A stretch of 57,739 nucleotides of DNA. It comes from Eubacteriaceae bacterium. GTDB lineage: Bacteria; Bacillota; Clostridia; Peptostreptococcales; Anaerovoracaceae. Position 1 is the stretch's first letter, and each line of letters opens with the position of its first letter. Location: the NCBI GenBank assembly GCA_029012125.1, contig JAQXLM010000040.1, positions 1 to 57,739 of the forward strand, given 5' to 3'. The notes beneath the pieces were generated by a model. It did not search any database and was not told the DNA's origin. It saw only the letters and a program-made list of their open reading frames with translations. Below are positions 8,785 to 18,663 of this stretch, piece by piece. The translations under genes were made by a program, and so were the position numbers.

Positions 8785-10140
8785 ATGAAAAACAAACACT
8801 CTATGACATCAGGTTCTATATGGAAATCCCTTGTAGCCTTTGCAATTCCTCTGGTATTGGGCAACCTGTTTCAACAGCTGTACAATGTTGTTGACTCCAT
8901 TATAGTTGGAAACTATGTAGGCAAGGAGGCCCTTGCTGCAGTAGGCGCATCAGGATCCATCATAATTCTTCTGGTAGGCTTCTTTATGGGGGCAGCTACA
9001 GGTGCCGGAATCATTACCAGTCAGTTTTTCGGTGCGAAGAATGAAAAAGGCATTCATAAAGCGGTTCACACCTCCCTTGCCATAGCTCTGGTAGGAGGAG
9101 TAATCATTGCGGCAGCCGGTATCGCTTTAACGCCTTTGATGCTGAAGGTTATCGATACCCCTGATGATGTTTTTGATCAGGCTGTCATCTATCAGAGAAT
9201 ATATCTTGGCGGAGCAATTTTTGCCACCATCTATAACATGAGTGCAGGCATACTGAATGCGGCGGGAAACTCCAGAAGATCACTTGTTTACCTTATCATT
9301 GCATCCATAACAAATGCAGTTCTGGATCTGGTTTTTGTCGGCATTTTCAAATGGGGAATCGTAGGGGCAGCGGTTGCTTCTGATATAAGCCAGCTGGTTT
9401 CTTGTATTTTTATCGTCAGATACCTGATCAGAAGCCGCGAACCTTATCACGTAAGTATTAAGGATATCAGATTCTATGATAAGCTTCCCGGAAGAATCCT
9501 TAAGGTTGGACTTCCGTCAGGTATTCAGAGTGTTGTAATCTCAATATCCAATGTAATAGTACAGGCATCTGTCAACGGCTTTGGCTCGGACGTTATGGCT
9601 GCCTACACTACATATAACCGGGTTGAAGGTTTCATGCTTCTGCCAATAATGAGCTTGGGTATGGCGGCTACAACATACACAGGTCAGAATTACGGTGCCA
9701 ATGAAATAGAAAGAATACATAAAGGCTCCAGAGTGTCAACCGGTATCGGCGTATTATATGCTATTGTGGTAGCGGCTATCATGTACTTTGCCGCTCCGTA
9801 TATCATCGCAATATTCAGCACCGAGTCCAAGGTAATCGAAACAGGAGTGTTTATGCTTAACTGCATGCTTCCTGCTTACTGGCTGCTTGCCGTGTTCAAC
9901 ATTAAGGTGGGTACCATCAGGGGAGCCGGTAAAACCATGGAGGCCATGTTTATATCTGTCTTTTCCTTATGCGTAGTCCGCATTGTCTGGATTATCATTG
10001 TTTTCGCAGACAGTCATAATCTGTTCCTGCTGATGGTGACATATCCTGTGACTTGGCTTGTCGGTGCAGCTATTGCTGCAATTTACGAAAAGAAAGGCAA
10101 GTGGCTTGTAGAACCTGATTACGAGTTTCTGGAAAGCTAG
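8785..10140 (+). CDS. MATE family efflux transporter
   Basis: The 451-residue protein has about 12 membrane segments in two homologous halves. Its opening (PLVLGNLFQQLYNVVDSIIVGNYVGKEALAAVGAS) is the hallmark of Na+- or H+-driven MATE multidrug exporters. Family length is about 450, so it is complete. GAGGG stands just before the ATG. It lies 10 bases after the DUF6873-like gene and ends ahead of a hairpin shared with the convergent paaK. Substrate unknown. Confidence 0.88.
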   Translation: MKNKHSMTSGSIWKSLVAFAIPLVLGNLFQQLYNVVDSIIVGNYVGKEALAAVGASGSIIILLVGFFMGAATGAGIITSQFFGAKNEKGIHKAVHTSLAIALVGGVIIAAAGIALTPLMLKVIDTPDDVFDQAVIYQRIYLGGAIFATIYNMSAGILNAAGNSRRSLVYLIIASITNAVLDLVFVGIFKWGIVGAAVASDISQLVSCIFIVRYLIRSREPYHVSIKDIRFYDKLPGRILKVGLPSGIQSVVISISNVIVQASVNGFGSDVMAAYTTYNRVEGFMLLPIMSLGMAATTYTGQNYGANEIERIHKGSRVSTGIGVLYAIVVAAIMYFAAPYIIAIFSTESKVIETGVFMLNCMLPAYWLLAVFNIKVGTIRGAGKTMEAMFISVFSLCVVRIVWIIIVFADSHNLFLLMVTYPVTWLVGAAIAAIYEKKGKWLVEPDYEFLES

Positions 10141-10168
10141 AGATTGTTTAAATATCAAAGACATGCAA

Positions 10169-10216
10169 AAACCCACAGACGAGGCATCCTGTGACGATTC
10201 CTTATGCTGTGGGTTT
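10169..10216. terminator. Hairpin between MATE gene and paaK
   Basis: AAACCCACAG (10169-10178) pairs perfectly with CTGTGGGTTT (10207-10216). The loop is long (28 bases), and moderately T-rich sequence follows on the plus strand. It lies between convergent genes and could serve both. Confidence 0.55.
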
Positions 10217-10226
10217 CTTAAATATC

Positions 10227-11474
10227 TTACAGCTGACTGATTCTGTAGTCTGTAACTCTCTTTGTCTTCTTTTCGCTTCTTGGCAGACTTCCCGGAGGAA
10301 CGATGATTACCTTTGGAGTCATTCCGATTCTGGATTTGAACAGATTTCTTATCTCGTTGCTCATCTGTTCAAAGCTTACACGGCCTTCGCCCTCTACGGT
10401 AAGAAGCATAACGTCCTTGTTGATGTCATCGTCATGTGCAATTGTAACGGTGTATTCGCTGGTTGCGCCGTCTACATCCTTCAGAATATCCTCTACCTGA
10501 CTTGGGAACATGTTTACGCCGCGAACCTTAAACATATCGTCACTTCTGCCTTTGATGATATCGATTCTCGGATACTCCCTGCCACAAGGACATTTTTCCG
10601 GAATGATACGGGACAGGTCGTGAGTTCTGAATCTGATAAGAGGTGCACCTTCCTTTACAAGGGTAGTGATAACGATTTCTCCCTCCTGTCCGTCTTCTAC
10701 AGTTTCTCCTGTAGCCGGATCAATAATTTCAATATATATGTAATCGTCCCAGTAATGCATGGATTCACTCTGGCTGCAGTTGATTCCTATTCCCGGTCCG
10801 TATATTTCTGTAAGACCATAGATGTCATACAGTTCTATGCCCAGTTTGTCCTGAATGCTCTTACGCATCTTTTCTCCCCAACGCTCGGAGCCGATGACAC
10901 CCTTCTTAAGACGAAGCTTCTGCCTCAGGTTTCTCTTTTCAACCTCTTCTCCCAGCATCAAAGCATATGAGGATGTGGCTGTAATAACTGTAGTTCCCAG
11001 GTCTTCCATCATCTTCAGCTGTTTATCCGTATTTCCGGGACCCATAGGTACGCACATTGCTCCTAACTTTTCACAGCCGTTCTGGAATCCTATTCCTGCT
11101 GTCCACAGGCCGTATCCCGGTGTAATCTGGATACGATCCTTGTTTGTAATTCCCGCAGTCTCGTAACATCTTGCAAACATAACTGCCCAGTCATCAACGT
11201 CCTTTGCTGTATACGGAATGATAACCGGTGTTCCCGTTGTTCCGGATGAAGAGTGAATTCTTACAATTTCCTCTTCAGGTGCCACCATTATTCCTAAAGG
11301 ATATGCATCTCTCAGATCCTCTTTGCCTGAGAAAGGAAGCTTCTCAAAATCTTCCTGGCTGCTGATTCCGGTAATTCCCAAATCTCTGTATTTTTTTCCG
11401 TAATAGCTGTCACTTGCTATTATTCTCTTTATCTGATTATCTATCAGCTCCAGTTGTCTCTCACTTAACTTCAT
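10227..11474 (-). CDS. paaK: Phenylacetate-CoA ligase (AMP-forming)
   Basis: The 415-residue protein belongs to the PaaK branch of adenylate-forming enzymes: ATP-binding SSGTTGTPVIIPYT (about 76-89), YGLTEIYGPG in the middle, and a C-terminal domain with DDMFKVRGVNMFPSQVEDIL. PaaK activates arylacetates such as phenylacetate or indoleacetate to CoA thioesters in the cytoplasm. Its ATG overlaps the iorB stop in ATGA, so translation is probably coupled. Next to IorAB it could recycle free arylacetate, or in reverse conserve energy from the aryl-CoA that IorAB makes; direction is inference. Confidence 0.88.
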   Translation of the reverse strand: MKLSERQLELIDNQIKRIIASDSYYGKKYRDLGITGISSQEDFEKLPFSGKEDLRDAYPLGIMVAPEEEIVRIHSSSGTTGTPVIIPYTAKDVDDWAVMFARCYETAGITNKDRIQITPGYGLWTAGIGFQNGCEKLGAMCVPMGPGNTDKQLKMMEDLGTTVITATSSYALMLGEEVEKRNLRQKLRLKKGVIGSERWGEKMRKSIQDKLGIELYDIYGLTEIYGPGIGINCSQSESMHYWDDYIYIEIIDPATGETVEDGQEGEIVITTLVKEGAPLIRFRTHDLSRIIPEKCPCGREYPRIDIIKGRSDDMFKVRGVNMFPSQVEDILKDVDGATSEYTVTIAHDDDINKDVMLLTVEGEGRVSFEQMSNEIRNLFKSRIGMTPKVIIVPPGSLPRSEKKTKRVTDYRISQL

Positions 11475-12070
11475 CTTTTACTACTCCTTTGTCCTAGTTT
11501 CAGTCCTTTCCTGAATGCGTCAATATTGACATCCGCAAATCTCTCGGGCACTCTGTCTCTTATTTCCTTCTCAACAGGCTCAATTTCCAGGCCTGTTTCC
11601 CCTGTTCCTACGGCTACTCCAAGAATTGCAACGTTGAAAAACTTTGCCGATCCCAATTCCCTGCACATGTCCATAGCGTCAACTACGATCACCTTTCGAC
11701 ACTTCTTTTCCAGATACTCTATTTCTTTTTTCCCGTCATATCCAGTATCCTTCAGCGACTCTGTAACAGGCTTGACTGGAATAGAGTTAACCACAACAAC
11801 ACCTTCTTTTTTCAGGTATTTCAGGTTGCGAACCGCCTCTCCCGGTTCAAAGGCCATGATTATGTCAGCTGTCCCTTCAGGTATCAAAGGGGAAAAAATA
11901 TCTTCTCCGATTCTGACGTGACTGGTAACCGATCCGCCTCGCTGCGCCATTCCGATGGTTTCAGCGGAGCGAACAGGCTGATTCATTGCCATTGCAGCAG
12001 ATGCAATGAGTTTTGATGCCAGAACCGTACCCTGGCCTCCGACTCCGCATAAAAGTATATTCTTCTTCAT
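11471..12070 (-). CDS. iorB: Indolepyruvate:ferredoxin oxidoreductase beta subunit
   Basis: The 199-residue protein opens with NILLCGVGGQGTVLASKLIASAA and contains ETIGMAQRGGSVTSHVRIG, the signature of the gamma-type domain of 2-oxoacid:ferredoxin oxidoreductases. With IorA it decarboxylates aryl pyruvates, made from aromatic amino acids by transamination, to arylacetyl-CoA and passes electrons to ferredoxin. It starts 21 bases after the iorA stop and overlaps paaK by four bases. Length is normal for IorB. Confidence 0.9.
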   Translation of the reverse strand: MKKNILLCGVGGQGTVLASKLIASAAMAMNQPVRSAETIGMAQRGGSVTSHVRIGEDIFSPLIPEGTADIIMAFEPGEAVRNLKYLKKEGVVVVNSIPVKPVTESLKDTGYDGKKEIEYLEKKCRKVIVVDAMDMCRELGSAKFFNVAILGVAVGTGETGLEIEPVEKEIRDRVPERFADVNIDAFRKGLKLGQRSSKR

Positions 12071-12091
12071 CTTATTTCTCCTCGTATAGCT

Positions 12092-13879
12092 TTACATTGT
12101 TTCAAAGGCATTTACAGGGCATATCTGTGAACACAGGCCGCAGCCAGTACACAAGGCCTCATCTACTGCAACTTTTCCTTCTTTCATGACAATTGCCGGG
12201 CAACCGATTTCTCTAATGCACTTTCTGCACTGAATACAGTCCTTTCCTACAGTCATTCTTTTCACTGGCTTGCTTAGGGCAATACAAGGTGATTTGAAGA
12301 TAATGGCTTTCACACCCTTTTCTGAGGCACAGTCTTTAACAGCTTCTACAGATTCCTTAAAATTGAGAGGGTCTACTGTTACGACTTTTTTCACTCCCAT
12401 AGCATTAAGAATAGCAGGGATGCTCATCTTCTCCACAAATTCACCCATCATAGTAACTCCTGTACCGGGATGTGGCTGATGGCCGGTCATCGCAGTTGTG
12501 GAATTATCAAGTACACAGAGAATCATATCTGCATTGTTATATACGGCGTTTGCGACTCCGGTCATGCCTGATGCAAAGAAGGTTGAATCTCCCACAAAGG
12601 CAAAGCATACCGCATCTTCATCTGTCCAATGGAAGCCCTGTGCCATGGTAATTCCCGCACCCATACACAGACATGTATCCACCATATCCAAAGGCATTGC
12701 ATTTCCAAGAGTATAACATCCGATATCTCCACAGAAATATGCCTTCCGGCCTTTCATAGCTTCCTTTACTGCATAGAAAGAGCCTCTGTGAGGACATCCG
12801 GCACACAGGACCGGTGGTCTTACAGGACTTTCCGGACTGTCTTCCAGATCTATTCCCTTGCTTTCTAATGAAGTTCCCATGAATTTACCTATGTATTCAG
12901 CTGCCAGGTTTACGTTGTATTCTCCCGACAGTATTCCGTCTCCCGTGTATTTTCCTCTTATTAAGGTAGTCAGCCTGTACTTTCCTGCAATCTGAAGCAG
13001 ATGTTCCTCAATAAAAGGACTCAGCTCCTCTACGCATAGAACCTGTTCTACCCCTTCCAGTGCTTTCAGGACAAAATCTTCAGGGAATGGATAAGGTGTA
13101 GCTATTTTGCAGATTTTTACACCCTCTCTGTCGCCCAGTGCATCTTTTACGTATCCGTAACTGATTCCGTTAGTAAATACGGCCAGGGTGCCCCTTCCTT
13201 CTACGGTATTATACCTGTATTCTGAAAAATCTCTGCCGATTTCAATATTCCTCTTTTCAATCAAAGCATGGTTTCTGTTAGACAGTCTTGGAAAGATTAC
13301 CCACTTGCCGGAATCTTTGATAAATCCCTCATATTCAACAGGCTGAACCTGATCAGGAGCATCAATCTGTCCGTAGGCGTGATTCACTCTGGTTGTCGGT
13401 CTGAATAAAACAGGTGTGCCGTACTTTTCTGAGTACTCATATGCGTCCTGAATCATATGGAATGCTTCTTCAGGAGAAGAGGGATCAAAGACAGGTATTC
13501 TTGCAAATTCACCGAATCGGCGGGTATCCTGCTCAGTTTGTGAGGATATGGGACCCGGATCGTCTGCGGATACTACCACCATGCCGCCTTTGACACCTAC
13601 ATAAGCCAGTGACATCAAAGGGTCCGCAGCCACATTAAGTCCTACCTGCTTCATAGTCACCAGAGTTCTCGCTCCGGAATAAGCAGCTCCGGCTCCAACC
13701 TCCATGGCGGCTTTTTCATTTACCGACCACTCTATATGCATTGTGCCCGGATTGGCCTTTGCAAGAGTTTCGATTATTTCTGATGAAGGAGTTCCCGGAT
13801 AGCCTGAAGCCACGTTTACTCCTGCAGCAATAGCTCCGTATGCCATTGCACTGTTACCCATAAGATATTTTCTACTCAT
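12092..13879 (-). CDS. iorA: Indolepyruvate:ferredoxin oxidoreductase alpha subunit
   Basis: The 595-residue protein has the full IorA layout. An N-terminal pyrimidine-binding domain has SGYPGTPSSEIIETLA. A thiamine-diphosphate domain has GDIGCYTLG and VGDSTFFASGMTGVANAVYNN (the GDS...N cofactor motif). The C-terminal ferredoxin domain carries two 4Fe-4S motifs (CIQCRKCIREIGCP and CTGCGLCSQICP) ending five residues before the C-terminus. It oxidises aryl pyruvates and is oxygen-sensitive, so it points to anaerobic aromatic amino acid fermentation. It lies between an EamA transporter (42 bases upstream) and iorB (21 bases downstream). Confidence 0.93.
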   Translation of the reverse strand: MSRKYLMGNSAMAYGAIAAGVNVASGYPGTPSSEIIETLAKANPGTMHIEWSVNEKAAMEVGAGAAYSGARTLVTMKQVGLNVAADPLMSLAYVGVKGGMVVVSADDPGPISSQTEQDTRRFGEFARIPVFDPSSPEEAFHMIQDAYEYSEKYGTPVLFRPTTRVNHAYGQIDAPDQVQPVEYEGFIKDSGKWVIFPRLSNRNHALIEKRNIEIGRDFSEYRYNTVEGRGTLAVFTNGISYGYVKDALGDREGVKICKIATPYPFPEDFVLKALEGVEQVLCVEELSPFIEEHLLQIAGKYRLTTLIRGKYTGDGILSGEYNVNLAAEYIGKFMGTSLESKGIDLEDSPESPVRPPVLCAGCPHRGSFYAVKEAMKGRKAYFCGDIGCYTLGNAMPLDMVDTCLCMGAGITMAQGFHWTDEDAVCFAFVGDSTFFASGMTGVANAVYNNADMILCVLDNSTTAMTGHQPHPGTGVTMMGEFVEKMSIPAILNAMGVKKVVTVDPLNFKESVEAVKDCASEKGVKAIIFKSPCIALSKPVKRMTVGKDCIQCRKCIREIGCPAIVMKEGKVAVDEALCTGCGLCSQICPVNAFETM

Positions 13880-13921
13880 AATTCTATTCCTTCATGATTT
13901 ATGTAAAATAATTTCTTCAAT

Positions 13922-14794
13922 CTATTCCTTATTTACCAGATAGATTCCAAACAGCATTACTGCGATTCCTATTGATGCCACCAGTGACGGGATTTCATGG
14001 AATATCACTATTCCGAATACAACCGCCATAATAGGTTCAACGGATGCAAGAAGAGAAGCCTTTCCGTTTTCGATTGACTTCAGTCCTGTTGCATACAGCA
14101 GGTTTGGAGATACAGTTGCTATCAGTGCTATGGCAACCAGCCAGATAAACAGCGGCACTCCGGATGTTTCTATAGCCGTAAGGGAAATATTAATGTCACA
14201 GACAAAGAGCCCGCATATTGCCGCAAATATAAAGGTGTAGAACTGGATGGTAAAAGGTTTATATCCGTAGTTGAGAGCAAATCTCTGGAATATGGTGTTA
14301 AAGGCATATCCCACTCCTGCACCAAGTCCTACTATAAGACCCTTCCAGGTTAAAACAGCTGTGCCGTCAAACAATCCACTGACCATGCAGCAGCCTCCGA
14401 ATACAAGAACCAGTGCCACAAGCTTTCTCTTTGTAATTTTCTCACCAAAGAAGACAGCCGAAAAACACATTACAAATATTGGTGCCGTATATGCCAGCAC
14501 TGCCGCCACAGATAATGACGTAGCCTGTATGGTATTCATGTAACAGAAGTTAAAGAAGACCATTCCTATTGTTCCTGTGCCTACCATCGGCCAGATATGT
14601 TTAAGCTTGATCTTAAACAGACTTTTATCTGTGAAAAGAATTATCAGAGCTACAACGGGAATGGAAAAAATCATTCTCATTTCAACTATGTTAAGTGTAT
14701 CCAGACCATATTCACTTATATTCCTTACAAAAATCCCAATTGAACCCCAGCAGGTGCCTGCCAGCACAATACATAATCCAGCGTAGTGTTTCAT
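13922..14794 (-). CDS. EamA/DMT-family transporter in the ior operon
   Basis: The 290-residue protein has ten hydrophobic segments in two EamA repeats, including the characteristic ASLLASVEPIMAVVFGIVIFHE near the C-terminus. GGGAG lies five bases before the ATG at 14794. It sits 33 bases after the CmpB-like gene and 42 bases before iorA on the same strand, so it is probably cotranscribed with iorAB-paaK. It could move an aromatic amino acid or an arylacetate product (inference). It is a paralogue of the transporter at 5226-6140. Confidence 0.8.
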   Translation of the reverse strand: MKHYAGLCIVLAGTCWGSIGIFVRNISEYGLDTLNIVEMRMIFSIPVVALIILFTDKSLFKIKLKHIWPMVGTGTIGMVFFNFCYMNTIQATSLSVAAVLAYTAPIFVMCFSAVFFGEKITKRKLVALVLVFGGCCMVSGLFDGTAVLTWKGLIVGLGAGVGYAFNTIFQRFALNYGYKPFTIQFYTFIFAAICGLFVCDINISLTAIETSGVPLFIWLVAIALIATVSPNLLYATGLKSIENGKASLLASVEPIMAVVFGIVIFHEIPSLVASIGIAVMLFGIYLVNKE

Positions 14795-14827
14795 CTGTTC
14801 TCCCTTTTACTATTTCATATATTTTGA

Positions 14828-15667
14828 TTATTTTGCACTTACATCATGTTCTTCAGCGCTTAGTTCATCTATGCTTTCTTTTATCTCATCCAGGTTCTCC
14901 CTGATTTCGCTTTTTATATTCTCCAGTATTTCCTTTCCCTTTTCAGTTTTTCTCTCTAAGTATTCTTCCAGATGTTCTCTTATAGGCTCTCTGGTGTTAA
15001 ATGCAAGCATGAACTGTTTTTTCTGCTCCATTTCCTCTCGCTTCTCATCCAGGAAGTTTTTCAGTTCTTCATAGCGAACAACAATTTCCTTTTCCTTGGC
15101 AAAGCTTCTGATTTTCATGGAAAGATTGAAGGAGTAGCTGCAGTCTATTATGAAAAAACCAAAGAATACACCTATGAAAAAGGAGAAGGCCAGGTTTTGG
15201 GCCAGCCAGTCTACCCATCCTGTTACATGTGGGTGTATTACCAGACAGTAGAAACATCCCATTATGCCCCAGTAGCATGAAAACTTTGGGCAAATAATTC
15301 CCTGAAGGTTAAGCTTTTCATCAGTGTAGTCCCACAGTTTAATATTCATACCGATGATGAAAATTCTTCCTGCTATGTACTCAATTACAGTCATCAGAAT
15401 TGCAATGGTAACGAAAAGCAACGCAAGATATACAGGAAAACTAAGATTCAGACTGTCCAGCATGTTTTCTGTAAGGTATGCTGCAACAAAGACTGTAAAC
15501 AGGCCGAATCCGTACAGTGGAAGCCATGGTCCCACCAGAAATCCCGGATTTATCCATTTCCTTCCCGGATTGTTTCCTGAAAAAAATCTTCTGTACACCA
15601 GCTCCAGACACCATCCGCTACAGCTGCCTATGAAAAACAAAAATGCAAAAACCAGCCAAATATTCAA
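14828..15667 (-). CDS. CmpB-like putative ABC transporter permease with C-terminal coiled coil
   Basis: Residues 1-~175 hold five or six membrane segments and the start SCSGWCLELVYRRFFSGNNPGRKWINPGFLVGPWLPLYGFG, typical of the PF06541 family annotated as putative ABC permeases although no transport function is proven. From ~180 to the end the protein is highly charged and predicted coiled coil (Glu/Lys-rich). The start is a TTG at 15667, with GGGG eight bases upstream; the ATG inside that region is out of frame. It lies between hemW and the EamA gene with gaps of 26 and 33 bases. Confidence 0.75.
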   Translation of the reverse strand: MNIWLVFAFLFFIGSCSGWCLELVYRRFFSGNNPGRKWINPGFLVGPWLPLYGFGLFTVFVAAYLTENMLDSLNLSFPVYLALLFVTIAILMTVIEYIAGRIFIIGMNIKLWDYTDEKLNLQGIICPKFSCYWGIMGCFYCLVIHPHVTGWVDWLAQNLAFSFFIGVFFGFFIIDCSYSFNLSMKIRSFAKEKEIVVRYEELKNFLDEKREEMEQKKQFMLAFNTREPIREHLEEYLERKTEKGKEILENIKSEIRENLDEIKESIDELSAEEHDVSAK

Positions 15668-15693
15668 TACCTCATCCCCTTGTCATATAATCT

Positions 15694-16797
15694 CTATACA
15701 AATTCTGCCATTATGGCATTTGATATATCTATTCCGGCCTCACTAAGGTAAAGCCGTCCATCTTCTTCTATCAGCCGGCCTGACTCAAAAAATTCTGCCA
15801 GACCTTCTTTTCTGTCACCAAAAACCTGCCACAGGCTTTTTCCGAATCTATCCTCAAACTCTGACATACTGATTCCCCGGGTTTTTCTCAGCCCGGTAAA
15901 CACAAATTCCGACGCATCATCCATAAATGTATTTTCATGATACTCAAGCACCGGTGCCTCTGCAAAACGCACTCCATCCACATAGGAGCTTGCTCCCATT
16001 CCAATGCCCAGATACTCATCCATGGACCAGTATTTCAGATTGTGTCTGCACTCTCTGCCCGGCTTTGATGCATTGGATATCTCATAATGCTCATAGCCTG
16101 CCTCTTTCAACTTTGATATTGCCTTGTGATACATAGCCCTGTCCATGCTGTCGGAAACCTGGTCAAAGCTTCCTGCCATAAACATGTCATAGAATGGAGT
16201 TCCCTCTTCAATCTGAAGACTGTAAAAGGAAATATGTTCAGGTTCCAGCCCTATAACCTTCTCCAGGGTGTCTTCCCATATCTCCATGCTGTGACCGGGT
16301 ATTGCAAACATCAAATCTACATTTATGTTATCAAAGCCACATTGCCGCGCCATTCTGAAGTTGTCCAGGAAGTCCTCTACAGTGTGAACTCGTCCAAGAG
16401 TTTTCAGACATTCATCATTCAGCGCCTGGGCACCTATGGAGAGCCGGTTTATGCCTGCCTTCCTGTAGGCCATAAGTTTTTCTCTGCTTAGGGTTTTTGG
16501 ATTTGATTCTATGGTGATTTCTCCATCCTCTGCAACGTTAAATGCAGCTCTCACAGCATCAACAATGTCACATGTCTGATCGGGTTTTAAAATCGACGGA
16601 GTACCGCCGCCGATGAAAACAGTATCTACCAGATACCCTTCTCCATAGACTTTGCCGTACTCCTCAATATCCTCTATTAAACTTTTTACGTATTCCTCCC
16701 GCTCCGTATCCGTGGTTCCGCCATGGGAATAGAACCCGCAATAAGGACACTTTGCCAGACAGAAGGGAATGTGAATGTAAATTCCAAGTTTTTTCAT
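15694..16797 (-). CDS. hemW: Radical SAM heme chaperone HemW
   Basis: The 367-residue protein has the radical SAM cluster motif CLAKCPYCGFYSHG near residues 13-26, FIGGGTPSIL, ESNPKTL, and RLSIGAQALND, all typical of HemW (formerly called an oxygen-independent coproporphyrinogen oxidase paralogue). HemW binds heme and delivers it to client proteins. It follows lepA by 14 bases, the usual lepA-hemW order in Firmicutes. The usual next genes, hrcA-grpE-dnaK, are absent and a CmpB-like gene follows instead. Confidence 0.92.
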   Translation of the reverse strand: MKKLGIYIHIPFCLAKCPYCGFYSHGGTTDTEREEYVKSLIEDIEEYGKVYGEGYLVDTVFIGGGTPSILKPDQTCDIVDAVRAAFNVAEDGEITIESNPKTLSREKLMAYRKAGINRLSIGAQALNDECLKTLGRVHTVEDFLDNFRMARQCGFDNINVDLMFAIPGHSMEIWEDTLEKVIGLEPEHISFYSLQIEEGTPFYDMFMAGSFDQVSDSMDRAMYHKAISKLKEAGYEHYEISNASKPGRECRHNLKYWSMDEYLGIGMGASSYVDGVRFAEAPVLEYHENTFMDDASEFVFTGLRKTRGISMSEFEDRFGKSLWQVFGDRKEGLAEFFESGRLIEEDGRLYLSEAGIDISNAIMAEFV

Positions 16798-16811
16798 CTG
16801 GTGCCGTCCCG

Positions 16812-18620
16812 TTACTTGTTATCATCATATTTCAGCACAGCTGTGAAGGCTTCCTGAGGAACCTCAACCTTGCCGAACTGACGCATACGTTTCTTTCCTT
16901 CCTTCTGCTTTTCCAGAAGCTTCTTCTTACGCGAAATGTCACCACCGTAGCATTTTGCAATTACATCCTTACGGTATGCTCTTACAGTTTCACGTGCGAT
17001 AACCTTCTGTCCGATTGCTGCCTGAATAGGAACCTCAAACTGATGCATAGGAATAATACCCTTAAGCTTTTCACATACGAAACGACCTCTTGCCTGAGCC
17101 TTGGATTCGTGAACTATCATGGAGAAAGCGTCTACCAGTTCTTTGTTAAGAAGCACATCCAGTTTTACAAGCTTTGATCTCTCGTAACGCAGGAATTCGT
17201 AGTCCAGAGAACCGTAACCTCTGGTCTTGGATTTCAGTGCATCAAAGAAATCATAGATTACCTCGTTCAGAGGAAGCTCATAGTGCAGCTGAACTCTTGA
17301 TTCCGTAATGTATTCCATGTGAATCATCGTGCCTCGTCTGTCCTGACACAGCTCCATAATCGAACCTACATATTCCTTCGGAATCATGATGTCTGCCTTT
17401 ACCATAGGCTCTTCTATATGGTCGATTTCCATAATGTCCGGCAGGTTTGTCGGATTCTGGATCATCTGTACATCTCCATTGTTTAAAACAACCTTGTACA
17501 CTACACTTGGTGAGGTTGTTATAACAGCCAGTCCGAATTCCCGTTCAAGTCTTTCCACGATGATTTCCATGTGAAGAAGTCCCAGGAAACCGCAGCGGAA
17601 ACCGAAGCCCAGTGCGGTAGAAGTCTCAGGCTCAAACAAGAAAGCTGCGTCATTAACCTGCAGTTTTTCCAGAGCATCCTTAACGCTTTCATACTTTTCA
17701 CCTTCTGCCGGATATATTCCGCAGTACACCATGGACTGAACCTTCTTGTATCCCGGCAAAGCCTCTTCAGTCGGATTGCTGTCCAAAGTAATGGTGTCAC
17801 CGACTCTGGCATCTCTTACCTGCTTGATTGAGGCAACGATATATCCTACCTCGCCTGCTCTGAGGGATCTTGTAGGAACATGTCCCGGCGCCATAACGCC
17901 GACCTCAGTTACCTCATACTTCTTGTTTGTATTCATAAGGCGTATCATGTCGCCCACTTTAACCTGTCCATCAAAGATTCTGGTGTAAATTACAACGCCC
18001 TTGTAGTTATCATATACAGAGTCAAATATCAATGCTTTCAGCTTTCCGTTTACATCTCCCTCGGGCGCCGGAATATTGGCAACGATAGCTTCCAGAAGCC
18101 CTTCTATACCAATGCCTTCCTTTGCGGAAACCATTGGAGCTTCTGACGCATCGATACCTATCATTTCTTCAATTTCTTCCTTGGTTTCATCTGGTCTTGA
18201 GCTTGCCAGGTCTATCTTATTCAGACAAGGAAGAATTTCAAGGTCTTCTTCTAAGGCAAGGTAAACGTTGGCCATAGTCTGTGCTTCAACTCCCTGAGTG
18301 GAGTCTACAACCAGAACAGCTCCTTCACATGCCGCAAGGCTTCTTGAAACCTCATAGTTAAAGTCTACATGACCGGGAGTATCAATCAGGTTGAAAATAT
18401 ACTCATTGCCATCCTTCGCCTTGTAAACCAGTCTTGTGGTCTGAAGCTTGATGGTTATTCCTCTTTCCCTTTCCAGCTCCATATTATCCAGGAACTGTTC
18501 CTTCATATCTCTGTGAGCAACAAGTCCCGTATTCTCTATGATTCTATCAGCCAGGGTGGATTTTCCGTGGTCAATATGAGCGATTATACTAAAGTTTCTT
18601 ATATATTTCTGATAGTCCAT
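16812..18620 (-). CDS. lepA: Elongation factor 4 (LepA), ribosomal back-translocase GTPase
   Basis: Translation from the ATG at 18620 gives 602 residues starting [27 protein letters not shown], the standard LepA N-terminus; the longer frame adds 17 residues with no family support. GTPase motifs are [17 protein letters not shown] and NKIDL. The C-terminus has the LepA-specific [29 protein letters not shown]. It acts on stalled or mis-translocated ribosomes. AGGA lies ten bases upstream, and spoIIP ends 43 bases upstream. Confidence 0.95.
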   Translation of the reverse strand: MDYQKYIRNFSIIAHIDHGKSTLADRIIENTGLVAHRDMKEQFLDNMELERERGITIKLQTTRLVYKAKDGNEYIFNLIDTPGHVDFNYEVSRSLAACEGAVLVVDSTQGVEAQTMANVYLALEEDLEILPCLNKIDLASSRPDETKEEIEEMIGIDASEAPMVSAKEGIGIEGLLEAIVANIPAPEGDVNGKLKALIFDSVYDNYKGVVIYTRIFDGQVKVGDMIRLMNTNKKYEVTEVGVMAPGHVPTRSLRAGEVGYIVASIKQVRDARVGDTITLDSNPTEEALPGYKKVQSMVYCGIYPAEGEKYESVKDALEKLQVNDAAFLFEPETSTALGFGFRCGFLGLLHMEIIVERLEREFGLAVITTSPSVVYKVVLNNGDVQMIQNPTNLPDIMEIDHIEEPMVKADIMIPKEYVGSIMELCQDRRGTMIHMEYITESRVQLHYELPLNEVIYDFFDALKSKTRGYGSLDYEFLRYERSKLVKLDVLLNKELVDAFSMIVHESKAQARGRFVCEKLKGIIPMHQFEVPIQAAIGQKVIARETVRAYRKDVIAKCYGGDISRKKKLLEKQKEGKKRMRQFGKVEVPQEAFTAVLKYDDNK

Positions 18621-18663
18621 GTATAAGTTTTCCTCTCTTTTTTGCACAAATATACAGAGTAGA

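Noticed and set aside
10191..10970. 259-residue open frame on the plus strand
   Set aside because: It is opposite paaK, with no start signal and no family resemblance.
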